Below, piece after piece: positions 1-11,200 of a DNA stretch of 52,456 nucleotides; the stretch's first letter is position 1, and each line of letters starts with the position of its first letter. The stretch is from Saprospiraceae bacterium (GTDB lineage: Bacteria > Bacteroidota > Bacteroidia > Chitinophagales > Saprospiraceae): assembly GCA_027488935.1 (NCBI GenBank), contig JAIYAP010000060.1, forward strand, positions 1 through 52,456, in the 5' to 3' direction. A program made the translations under genes and the position numbers. Below the pieces are notes generated by a model. It was not told the DNA's origin. It saw only the letters and a list, made by a program, of their open reading frames with translations, and searched no databases.

Positions 1-122
1 AAGTAAGGTAAATGTAGGTACTACCTTCACAATTTATTTAAAGTAGACATTTGTTCTTCGACGTTTTATTCAAGTAATTTACATAAGAATGTAGTTAGTG
101 GCACAAGAATTGTTATTCTAGT

Positions 123-1472
123 ATGGCTTCACAAGATTTGTCCATGAAAAAAGGCGCTAAATATATTTTGGAAAAGAATGTACCCTTTCATCCGGGTATG
201 CAGGCACAGGGTCGCGCATCAGAAGCGGCATCCGTTACCTCGTTTGAATTGGACTGCATACTCCAGGAGCTAGAAGCGCTCCGAATTCAATTTGAGACGC
301 AAAAAATGGAGTTGGAAACGGCCCAAGAAACCATTAAAACATTGCGGAAAAAGGCGTGTTCAGATGCGCAAGAACCTGAGTGTGAGGCTGCTTTGAAAGA
401 AATTAACCAACGCTTTGCAGTGGCCGCCGATTCTGCAGGTCTGGGGGTTTGGGAGTATAATTTAAAAGACAATTCGCTCATTTGGGATGCGGTGATGTAT
501 CGGGTTTTTAATGTGGAGCCGGATGAATTTGAAGGTGTTTATGAAGCTTGGGCCTCCTGCGTACACCCGGATGATTTAGAAAATGCCGCGGCTGAATTGC
601 AGGCTACGATCCGTCAAGAAAAGGAATTTAATACATTTTTTCGCATTATCTGGAGATCTGGAGAAGTGCGCTTTATTAAGGCGGATGCCCGGGTTGTAAA
701 CGATGCCCAAGGGGTTCCCTACAAAATAATCGGTATCAACTATGATATAACCTCGCTTAAAAATGCCGAATTGGCCTTAAGCAAGTCTTTAGATCTGGTT
801 ACGGAGCAAAATAAAAGACTGCTCAATTTTTCCTATATCGTTTCCCACAACTTACGATCCCATACCAGCAATATCAATGCCATTTCCAATTTCCTTTATC
901 AGGATGAAACAGACCCTGACAAACAAGAAATGTTTAGCCATCTGCTCAATGTATCGAATCGATTGGATGATACCTTGCACAACCTGAACGAAGTTGTATC
1001 CATCCAAACGAATATTAATTTACTGGTCGAACCGCTTAATTTGACCCAATACCTGGCGCGTGCGATGGAAGTACTCAAAGGGGCATTTGAAAGCAAAAAT
1101 GCTTTGATTGTTCAAAATATAGATCCCAACATCGCGGTAATGTACAATCCGGCATACCTGGAAAGTGTCCTGTTAAACATTCTCTCCAACGCGATCAAAT
1201 ATAGCCATCCAAATCGACAGCCTCGTATTGAACTGACTGCGGTTTATTCAGACAAACAATGGATGCTTCGAATACAGGATAACGGGATCGGTATTGATTT
1301 AGAAAAGCACGGTGATAAGATTTTTGGCATGTATAAAACCTTCCATAGCAATTCAGATGCGCGTGGCATTGGGTTGTTTATCACCAAAAATCAAATTGAA
1401 GCCATGGGAGGTTCCATTTATGTGGAAAGTGTACCCAATGAAGGCACTTGTTTCTCCATCCACTTTGCCTAA
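123..1472 (+). CDS. PAS-domain sensor histidine kinase (soluble)
   Basis: A 449-residue kinase without a signal peptide or membrane span, so it probably acts in the cytoplasm. Residues about 45-80 look like a short coiled coil. A PAS fold follows at about 95-215 (GLGVWEYNL at its start, then a PAC-like end at INYDIT). The dimerisation helix carries the phosphoacceptor in the motif SHNLRS (His242), the form common in Bacteroidota PAS kinases. The ATPase domain at about 310-449 shows an N box (LLNILSNAIKYS), the G1 motif DNGIGID and the G2 motif ARGIGLF. No receiver domain or regulator gene is adjacent, so it is an orphan kinase here. The signal it senses cannot be read from the sequence. The ATG at 123 gives the full N-terminus. 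Its stop codon overlaps the stop of the convergent next gene. Confidence 0.9.
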   Translation: MASQDLSMKKGAKYILEKNVPFHPGMQAQGRASEAASVTSFELDCILQELEALRIQFETQKMELETAQETIKTLRKKACSDAQEPECEAALKEINQRFAVAADSAGLGVWEYNLKDNSLIWDAVMYRVFNVEPDEFEGVYEAWASCVHPDDLENAAAELQATIRQEKEFNTFFRIIWRSGEVRFIKADARVVNDAQGVPYKIIGINYDITSLKNAELALSKSLDLVTEQNKRLLNFSYIVSHNLRSHTSNINAISNFLYQDETDPDKQEMFSHLLNVSNRLDDTLHNLNEVVSIQTNINLLVEPLNLTQYLARAMEVLKGAFESKNALIVQNIDPNIAVMYNPAYLESVLLNILSNAIKYSHPNRQPRIELTAVYSDKQWMLRIQDNGIGIDLEKHGDKIFGMYKTFHSNSDARGIGLFITKNQIEAMGGSIYVESVPNEGTCFSIHFA

Positions 1473-1999
1473 TCTTCGTCCTCGTCTGCTGTTTCTTCGT
1501 TTGTATCGGCCAATGCATTGCTGGCGGGTGCAGGAACGGGGGTAAGCATGGGCAAATCAATCCAAAGCGCTTCTTCTGGCGAAATCGCCCCAATGCGCAA
1601 GAAACCACCCGATGCTTTTGCGGTTTCTTCGGCGAGTTTTACAAAACCGTGGTACAACCCATAGGCAATTTCGGGTGATAATTTTGCCAAAATGGGGTTA
1701 ATACGCGCCAAATGCTCCACAATGATCGGGTTGCGCGCTGCAGGTTCCTCCGGGAATTCATTCATATACCCATTGAGCTTTACCCAGAAAATTTCTGAAA
1801 CAACGCGATAGAATTCGTTTAAATCTTTGGGCGTATTGTAGGTGCGGGAGCGCAACAAGCGTTCCGACCAAGTGCGTTCTTCCTGATCCAGTTCGCCATC
1901 GGAACCGGCAATCAATATGGTAATGAGGGCTGGTGCGTCTACCAGGGTATCAAATTCTTCTGCTGTAAGGTGGTTAAAACCTTCAATAAGTGTCCACAT
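1469..1999 (-). CDS. TerB-like small acidic protein, function unknown
   Basis: A 176-residue protein without signal peptide or membrane span. The N-terminal half (about residues 20-60) contains IAGSDGELDQEE, the acidic helix-loop pattern of TerB/DUF533-like helical domains, where the acidic residues may hold a metal ion. The middle is helical and the last 25 residues are a low-complexity acidic tail ending in DEDED. It converges on the kinase upstream with a stop-codon overlap of about 4 bases. TerB-like proteins are linked with tellurite resistance and stress modules in other bacteria, but no ter gene is nearby, so no specific role is proposed. The family assignment rests on one motif and is tentative. 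Confidence 0.7.
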   Translation of the reverse strand: MWTLIEGFNHLTAEEFDTLVDAPALITILIAGSDGELDQEERTWSERLLRSRTYNTPKDLNEFYRVVSEIFWVKLNGYMNEFPEEPAARNPIIVEHLARINPILAKLSPEIAYGLYHGFVKLAEETAKASGGFLRIGAISPEEALWIDLPMLTPVPAPASNALADTNEETADEDED

Positions 2000-2078
2000 A
2001 TGTAATCGTGCTAGCTTTGAAATGCTTTATTTGCCTTCAATTGGCTGCGTAAAATTAGCTCAGTTTGTTTAAAGAAAA

Positions 2079-2190
2079 AAGGGCTTCCGGTTATTTATAC
2101 GCAACCATAATGGGTTTTGTGCAATTTGTCTTGAATGATCAAAATAATTTGCCCAAAATCTATAGCAGCGGTTTATAACCGAAAGCCCTT
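2079..2190 (-). terminator. Long-loop hairpin downstream of the giant adhesin gene
   Basis: Two 16-base arms at 2079-2094 and 2175-2190 pair in 15 of 16 positions (AAGGGCTT then CGGTTAT, with one mismatch). Read on the minus strand, the stem is followed directly by a T-rich run (revcomp of 2071-2080). It lies just past the stop codon at 2208. The 80-base loop is unusually long for an intrinsic terminator. Confidence 0.6.
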
Positions 2191-2207
2191 ATAATCAAGT
2201 CTTTATT

Positions 2208-5200
2208 TTATCGAACAATGGTCACATCGCCTTTCATCAGCAGTTTTTGTCCACTTTCCAGTTCTACTTCTGCCCACCAAACAAATACGGCCGGATTGAG
2301 TGGTTGCCCCTGGAAGGTGCCATCCCAACCGCTTTTAGCAACATTCGGTAATATATCTTTGACCTGGAAAATCTGGGTGCCCCAACGGTCATAAATTTGC
2401 AGCGAATTGATCCTTTTTACGGTTTTTTCCCGTGCAAACAGCAGGAACACGTTGTTTTCATTCGAACTCAAATCCGGATTGATCACATTGGGCGCCCAAA
2501 TATCCGGGTCGGAAACGCCGACCAATATTTTTGCCCGGTCCTCACAACCATCCTTATTGATAATCAACACGGTATATTCCGTATTGCTGAATGGACGCGC
2601 CAAAACCACATTCGGTTTGTTGGTCAGGGTGAGGGTGTTCATCGGCGACCAAATGATGGTATCGATTTCCTGTAAAGGAATGTTCAGGTTGGCGGTCAAG
2701 GTAGCCGATTCGCCAAATGCCAGCGCGATGGTGCCAGGCAGGTCTACTTGTGGCTCCAAAGGCACCGGGAACACCAGGGTTTCATCATATTCGCAACCAT
2801 TCACATCCTGAACGACCAGTTGATAGGTGCCAGGCTTTAATTGCGTAAAGTCTGATGCAGATAAAAACTGATTTCCGCCATCAATCGAATACAGGTACGG
2901 CCCAACACCGCCCGTAACTTCTTCAAACACAATGCTGCCCAGTTGATTTCCGCATGCTGGCGGGTCGCTGGAAAATAGAATGTCGGAAGGGAAATTGGTA
3001 TTGCGGGTTACGATGGTCGCATCTTCAGCAGTGCAACCGGTGCTCAAGTTGGTTACCGTCAGTTGATAGGTACCAACGGCACTAACGATGGGTGCATCCG
3101 TGTTGGCACCCGATAAGATATTGCCATCGGTTGTACCCCATTGATAGGCAAAATTTGCACCATTGGAAGAGCCATTTGCACTTAAAGCATCTGAATTGAT
3201 GGAACAGGTTAATTCAAACCCGTTTCCAGCTTCTGCGATGGGCAATAGTACATTTTGGGTAACGGTTGCACTCGCCACGCTGGTACAGCCATTCAGGTTG
3301 TTGCTTACCGTGATCTGGTAGGTTCCAGGCTGTTCTACCAGGGGCGTTAGGCTGGTACTGCCGCTTACGAGGCCTGGTCCCGACCAATTGTAGGAATATT
3401 GAGCACCCGTACTGGTACCTACGGCGTTGATATACAGTTGATTAATTTTGCAAGTCAACACTTCCGGGTTGGCAATGGCGATGGTAGGCGCAGTGGTATT
3501 GGGTAAAATTTTGACCGAATCTTTTGCGGTACATCCATTGTACAAATCGGTGGCTGTGAGGTAGTAGGTCCCAATCACATTGATCAAAGGATCCGGCGTC
3601 GTATTTCCGGAAAGGATTCCTGGGCCTGTCCAGGCGTAACTCACGCCGTTGATTCCCCCATTGGCTGTGCCACTGAGCGACAAACTGGTAACCGCGCAGG
3701 TCAATTGACTGGTTGCGCCCGCGTCAACGGTTGGAGGGATAATATTTTGTGTTACGGTAACGCCCGCAGTTTCCGTACAACCGGTAATCGTATTGGTTAC
3801 CAACAAGTTGTAGGTGCCTGCTTTGTTCACATTGGGCGTTAGGGTCGTATCGCCATCCAATATTTTGCCATTTGCGGTTGTCCATTGGTACACAAAATTG
3901 CTGCCCGTGCTGCTGCCTGTTCCACTGAGGGGGAGCGCTTTGACCGAGCAGGTTATTTCGCCCACCACGGCGCTTGCTGCAAGTGGAGACGTGATGTCTT
4001 CAAGCACCTCCACGGCATCGGTTTGGGTACAGCCGTTTAATAGGTCTGTAACCAGCAACTGGTAGGCACCCGGATCGCCAATGGTCGGATTTAAGGTGTT
4101 GTTTCCACTGATAATTTGGCCATTGGTGGTGGTCCACAAATAGCTGACTTGGTTAGCACCTGGACTACTGCCTGCACCATCCAGTTGGAGGGATGTTACG
4201 GCGCAGGTCAGGGTAGGGCTAGCGCCAGCCTCGGCAATGGGCAAGGTAATATTTTCATTCACCACCACAGAAGCGATTGCGGAACAACCATTTTGTGCAT
4301 TTGATACCGTCAATTGGTAAGTTCCAGGCGCTCCAACGGTTGGGGTAAGGGTATTGGCACCCAACAGAATTAAGCCATCGGGGGTATTCCAATTATAGGC
4401 AAATTGCGGTCCGGCGCTACTGGCGCTGCCGTTTAGATCGAGCGATAAAACGGCACAAGTTAGCGTTGGTGTCGGACCTGCATCGGCTTCCGGTGTATTT
4501 TGGTCGCGGATAATTTGTACCGTTGCGGTAGCGGTACAGCCGTTGCTTTGATCGGTCACCGCGATCGTGTAAAAGCCGGATTGGTCAATTTGGGGCGTCA
4601 AGGTCGTGCCGCCATTCAAGATTTGACCATTGAGGGTTTCCCAATTATAGGTGTATTGGCTGCCCTGACTGGAACCATTTCCATTGAGTGTAAGAATCGG
4701 GTTCAGGCAGGAAATAACAGCAGGGGTGCCCGCATTTGCGACCGGCGGCGTAATATTCAGGTTTACATTGACGGTAGATACCGCTTTGCAATTGTTGGCA
4801 TTGTTAAAAATAGTCAAGGTATAAACGCCAGGTGCATCTACAACGGGTGAAAGGCCATCAGCCCCCGATACAATATTACCATCTGGGGTGGTCCAATTGG
4901 TTACAATCGTCGTTCCCTGGGTTGAATTTGCACCGCTCAAGGTCAATTCCTGCACCACGCAGTTGAGCTCACCGGTTACATTCGCAGTTGCAATGGGTAC
5001 ATTGGCATCTTTATTAACCACCACCATATCGGAGGCTGTGCAGGCGTTATTTACATTGGTAATCAGCAAATTGTAGGTGCCGGGTGCATCCACCACCGGG
5101 TTAAGGGTATTGCTGCCGATTGCAATATTGCCATCCGCTGTTGTCCAGGTGTAGGTAAATGGCGCACCCGTACTGCCACTGGCACCGAGGGTAACCGTAG

Positions 5201-8200
5201 GATTGGTACAAGTAATTAAGCCTGGGTTCCCCGCATCTGCAATTGGGAATACGACATCTTGGGTGATGACCACCGAATCGCTAGACAAGCATCCATTGGT
5301 CACGTTGGTAGCAATTAATTTGTAAAGACCGGGTTCTGTAATCGTTGGGGTAAGGGTATTGGCCCCTGAGACAATATACCCATTCAAGGTACTCCAGTCG
5401 TACACAAACATAGGCCCTGTGCTCGAGCTGTCTCCTTGCAGGGTAATCGTCAAATCATCACAGTCCAACTGACTGCCAGGGCCTGCCTCGGCAATGGGCA
5501 GTACAATATCTTGCGGAATGGTTACTGCGGAAAGGGCGGTACATCCGTTGGCCGTGTTGGTCACTTGTAATTCGTATAAACCGGGTTTGTCCACCACCGG
5601 CGTTAGCGTATTGTCGCCAGAAAGAATTCCAGGGCCCGTCCATTGGTAAATAAAGGATGACCCTGCGCTGGAACTGGTTCCATTCAGCGTAATTTTATCC
5701 ACGGTACAGGTAAGGGTATTGGGTATGCCTGCTATTGCGGTGGGTACACTGGCATCGGCTGTCACGGTGGTACTTGCGGTGGTGGTGCAGCCGTTTACCG
5801 TATTGGTAATCATTAAATCGTACACGCCGGTTGCATTCACCAATGGATTCAGGGTAGTTTGTCCCGAAAGGAAATTGCCATTTACGCTGCTCCAATTGTA
5901 AGTAAAAATACTCCCGGTGCTGGAGCCTGTTCCGTTCAAACTTAAAGAAGGTTGGCTGCAACTCAGGATGCCTGCTGGGGCAACAACGGCCACTGGATTT
6001 GTATAATTGGTACCGATGACTACCGAAGCCGTGGTGGTACATCCGTTTTGCAAATTCACGACCGACAAATCGTACACTCCCGGCGCATTTACAACGGGCG
6101 TGAGGGTATTGGCGCCCGAAACAATGTTGCCATTAGGCGTTGACCATACATAAGCATACTCATTCCCCTGCGAAGAACTGATTCCATTGAGGGTAATTTG
6201 CCCGATCGCACAGGTAAGGTCTGAAGGAGCACCCGCATTGGCCTGGGGAAACACCTGACTCGTTGTAACGGTTACAGCCGCGGTTTGGGTGCATCCGTTG
6301 TCGTTGTTCGATACAAGTAATTGATATACACCGGGTTCACTCACCGTTGGGTTCAGGGTAAGGTTGCCGGAAACGATGTTGCCATCCTGGGTGGTCCACA
6401 CATAAAAGAATTCCGGACCTTGGGAAGATCCCGTGCCATTCAATTCAAGTTGTGGGAATTGGCAAGTTAAAATGCCATTTGCTACCGCGGTTGCAGCGGG
6501 TGCCGTGATGTTTTTGGTCACGACCACAGATAAAGTCGCGGTACAGAAATTATCCTGGTTGGTGATCACCAGTTTATACGTTCCTGGCTGATTGATTTCC
6601 GGGTTGAGGGTGTTGGCTCCATTTAAAATATTGCCACCCACGGTCGTCCATTGGAATGCACCGGCCGCACTATACGTAGAACCGTTTGCATCCAATTCCA
6701 CCGTCGTGAAGTTGCAATTCAGTTCCTGGGGCGGCGCAATGAGCGGAACGGGGTAAATAATGTTGTCGGCAACAAATACTTCCGCTTCATCAGTGCATCC
6801 ATTGGCCGTATTGGTCACCAACAGGGTGTAAAAACCGGCTTCATTGACTTTAGGCTTTAAGGTATTGCCGCCCGAAACAATGTTCCCGGGATTGGCCGTC
6901 CACTGATAGGTGTACGTGGATCCCGTGGAAGTGCCGGTGCCATTGAGTTCTACAACACCATTATTCTGGCAGTTCAATTCAAGGTCCGGGCCACCCACCG
7001 CGTTGGGGAAATTTTGATTGACGGTAATATTCACCGTGCTTTGGGCCGTACATCCATTGCTTGTATTGATCACCACCAGGCGATATTGGCCACCTTCATT
7101 AATCTCTGGAGATAAGGTGTTTTCGCCACTTAAAATATTGCCCGACGTGGTCGACCATTCATAAGCAAAATCTGGGCCGGTAGAACCACTGCCACTCAAA
7201 ATCAGGGTGGGCATCTGGCAACTAATTTGTCCACCTGGACCTGCATTGGCTACCGGTGGTGTAATATCCTGTGTAACAACCACTTGGCTTGTAGCCGTGC
7301 AACCACTTTCTGTATCAGTGATGGTTAGTTTGTAGGTGCCTGGTTTATTGACGGTCGGGTTGTCGGTATTGCCACCACTAATAATCCCACCTGCTGGCAT
7401 GGAGGACCAAGTATAGGTATAATTTCCGCCTTGCGAAGATCCGGTGGCGTCCAGGTTAATTTCTGGCGTTGCACAAGTCAGCACTTCCGGCGGCGCAATC
7501 AGGGCTTCGGGGGTGTTAAAGTTCTCCGTAATTTCTACAATGTCTTCACTGGTACATCCATTGGCGGTATTGGTAACCAAGAGCGTATAGAAACCGGCTT
7601 GGTTCACCGTAGGCGTGTAGGTATTTGCGCCGGAAACAATGTTGCCCGGATTGGGGACCCATTGGAACGAAAATCCATTGCCCAGGGAGCCACTGCCCTG
7701 AATCACCCGGGTTGGGAATAGACAGTTTAGTTCCAGGCTAGGGCCGGCACTGGCTATGGGGAAATTCTGATTCGCGTTGACCGTCACTGTCACCGACTTG
7801 GTGCAACCATTGGTCGTATTAGTCACCACCAGGGTGTATGCGCCCGGTTGGTCGATCACCGGATTGAGCGTTGTTTCATCGCTTACGATATTGCCATTTC
7901 CGGTCGTCCATTCATAGGTAAAGTTGCTTCCGGTAGAAGACCCTGTGCCGTTTAAGGTTAGTTGCGGGTTCTGGCAAGTAAGCGTTGGGGGTGTTGCCGC
8001 AACTGCTGTAGGCAATGTCAGGTTGGCCACCACGGTGACTGTTGCAGTTGCGGTACAATTGTTATCCGCATCGGTTACGGTCAGGGTATAGGTTCCGGGC
8101 TGATCCACACTTGGGTTAAGGGTGTTGCCGCCGCCATTAATGCCCCCGGATGGGCCTGACCAATTGTACACGAAGTTGCCATTTTGGGAGGAGCCGGATC

Positions 8201-11200
8201 CGTCCAGGCTAATTTCCGGGTTATAGCAGTTTACAGTAATCGGGGGAGCAATGTCCGCAATCGGCAAGATCGTATTGCCCGATACCGTAACCGATTCTTC
8301 ATTGGTACATCCGTTGGTGGTGTTGGTAACCACGAGGTTATACGTTCCTGCCGAGTTGACTTGCGGATTGAGCGTGGTGGTACAGCACACAAAATTACCA
8401 TCGGTGGTAGTCCATTGATAAGTAAAATTCGCGCCTGTAGAGGTTCCATTACCATTCAGTGTAACTACGGGCAAATTGCAACCAATGTTGGCAGGCGTAT
8501 TGATATTTACATTGGGCGGCGTAATGTTTTGATTTACCGCCACAGAGGCTATTCTGGTACAACCATTGGTTAGATCGGTTACTTGAATTAAATAAACGCC
8601 CGGCTGGTCAATCACTGGATTCAGCGTAGTTTCACCGCTAACGATATTTCCAGCATTGGTCGTCCATAAGTATTCAAAGTTGGATCCGCTGGAAGAACCT
8701 ACTCCGCTGAGGGTTAATTCAGTGAACGTACAATTCAAGATACCGGTATTTGTTGCAACGGCGGTGGGTAAGGTCTGGTTCAACGTAACCGTAACACTGG
8801 CAGTTGCCGTGCAATTATTATCCGCATTGGTGACGGTTAAAATATAGGTTCCTGCAAGGTCTACACTAGGATTCAAGGTATTGCCCCCGCTGTTAATGCC
8901 ACCCGCAGGTCCCGACCAGTTGTAGGTAAAATTGCCCCCCTGGGAGGAGCCGGAGGCATCGAGGGTGATTTCAGGTTCGAAACAATTGACCACATTGGGC
9001 GGTGCAATCGTTGCCACGGGCGGCACAATATCCCCGCTGACCGTAACGGTTTCTTCATTGGTACACCCATTGTTGCTGTTGGTGACCAGCAAGGTGTACG
9101 TACCCGCCTGGTTCACTTGTGGATTTAAGGTGTTGGTGCAACATACAAAATTGCCGCCACTGGTGGTCCATTGGTAACTGATTCCTGCTCCGGTTGCCGT
9201 CCCGTTTCCATTCAAGGTAATGGTAGGTGTGGTGCAGCCAATATTGGCGGGTGTATTGATGTTTACATTGGGGGGTGTATTATTTTGAACGACATTGACA
9301 GAAACGGCCCTGGTGCATCCATTGTCGGTATTGGTGACTGTTAAGACATACAAACCACCTGTATTGATTTGCGGCTCAAGGGTTGTTTCGCAACAAACGA
9401 AACCCGGTCCGCTCCAGGCATAGGTAAAATTAGATCCCTGGGAAGATCCTGTTGCATTGAGCGTCAGTTCGGGGTTGGCACAGGTAACTTGTGCCGGAGG
9501 AGCAATCACCGCCGTGGGTAAAGTCGTGTTGGCTGCGATGGTCACAGATGCCGTTATGGTACAGTTGTTATCGTCGGTCACGGTCACGGTGTAGTTTCCT
9601 CCAGCCGTGAAAACAGGATCTTCCTGGGTAGAACTATTACTCCAGAGAAAATCGTAAGAAGGGGTGCCGCCACCCACTTCCAGGTCTGCATTGCCTTGCG
9701 GATTATTACAATCAATGTTAAGGCTTCCTACGATGTTGGCGGTCAATTCTGGCGGCGCGGTAAGGGTAATTTCATTGGTTGTGGTACAACCGTTGCCATT
9801 TGTGACCGTAACCGAATAGGTATTGGGTCCGAGGTTGGTGAGATTTGGTGTGGTCGCGTTATTGCTCCATAAATAGGTAAATGGAGCACTTCCTCCGCTG
9901 GCCGTAGAGGTAATGGTACCATTATTAATGCCAAAACAGGGCGGATTGGTGGGCGTTTGGGTGAGGGTAATCGTAATATCAGCCAAGGTGACGCTTCCGG
10001 TTACCGTTCCGGTGCACCCGTTGCCTGATTCGACACTGACCAGGTTGTACACGCCGGGTTCGGTGGCAACAATAACCGCCGGCGTGGTATTGAACGTTTC
10101 GGTAACCTGAGTTCCGCCAGCATTGTAAGTAACCTCCCAGGGGCCAATGCCCGTGAGGGTAAGGTTCAGGTTGACGGGCGTGCTACTTCCTGCACAAAAG
10201 AAACCTGATCCAGTCAGATTGGCCGTTGGCTGCGGTACCAAACTGACCACGGCGCTGACTGTTTGGGAAGTGCCGCATTTATCCGTAACTCTTACCGTAT
10301 AGGTATTGGTGCCCGGGGTGGTGATATTAATCGAGCTCGTTGTTGCACCGGTATTCCACAAATAAGTGTAAGGTGGTACGCCGCCTGTTATCGTTGGGGA
10401 AAGGCTTGTATTAGAGCCGCCGCAAAGGGTAACATCATCCATCGTTACCTCCAGTTCCAAATTGTCTTTAATGGTAAAGATCAACGGTTGTTGGTTACAA
10501 GTACACGGATTGGAAAGGGTGATTTCGATGGTTTCATCGCCTTCCACAATCAAATCTCCAAAAGCAGTAACAGGAATTAGAATTTCAGACTGCCCCGCTG
10601 GAATGATCACAGGGCTCGTAATAGTCGCATAATCATCGCCAGCTGTTGCGGTGCCAGCGATGGTGAAGTTTACCTCAAAGGGCAAGGAAAGGTCATTGTT
10701 GCCTCGAACAAATCGAATAAACCCGCCAGGAAGGCAATCCTCATATACAAATGTTTGGCCTGCCGGATAAACCGCATTGATTTGGGCAATCCCCCCGGCG
10801 TCAAAGGAGTTCGCTTTTAAAAATACGGCCGAGGCGTAAGCAGCATCCCCAATATCTGCAATTGCCAGTTTGATATGGTAGGTACCACAGGCTTGCAATC
10901 CAGTGGTAGCCGTTAGCACCGTTGTCCAGCCATCCAATTGACATTCTGCCAGGTTAAAAGCGCCTAAGTTGTTACAAGCGGCATTGTTGTTGTTGTTATT
11001 GACGTAAAATCCAGTATTGGTGTTATGGTTTACATTATTAATGGTTACAGGTGTGCTCGTGCTCGGAATGAGTGCGATGTTTTGCGTGCCCGCGATGCCC
11101 GGCCCACTGATAAAAAAACCAAAAACGTCATTAAAACCACTGCCAACAAATTCGCAGTACTCCTCCGAACCAAATACAAACTGAAACTCAACTTTATTTG

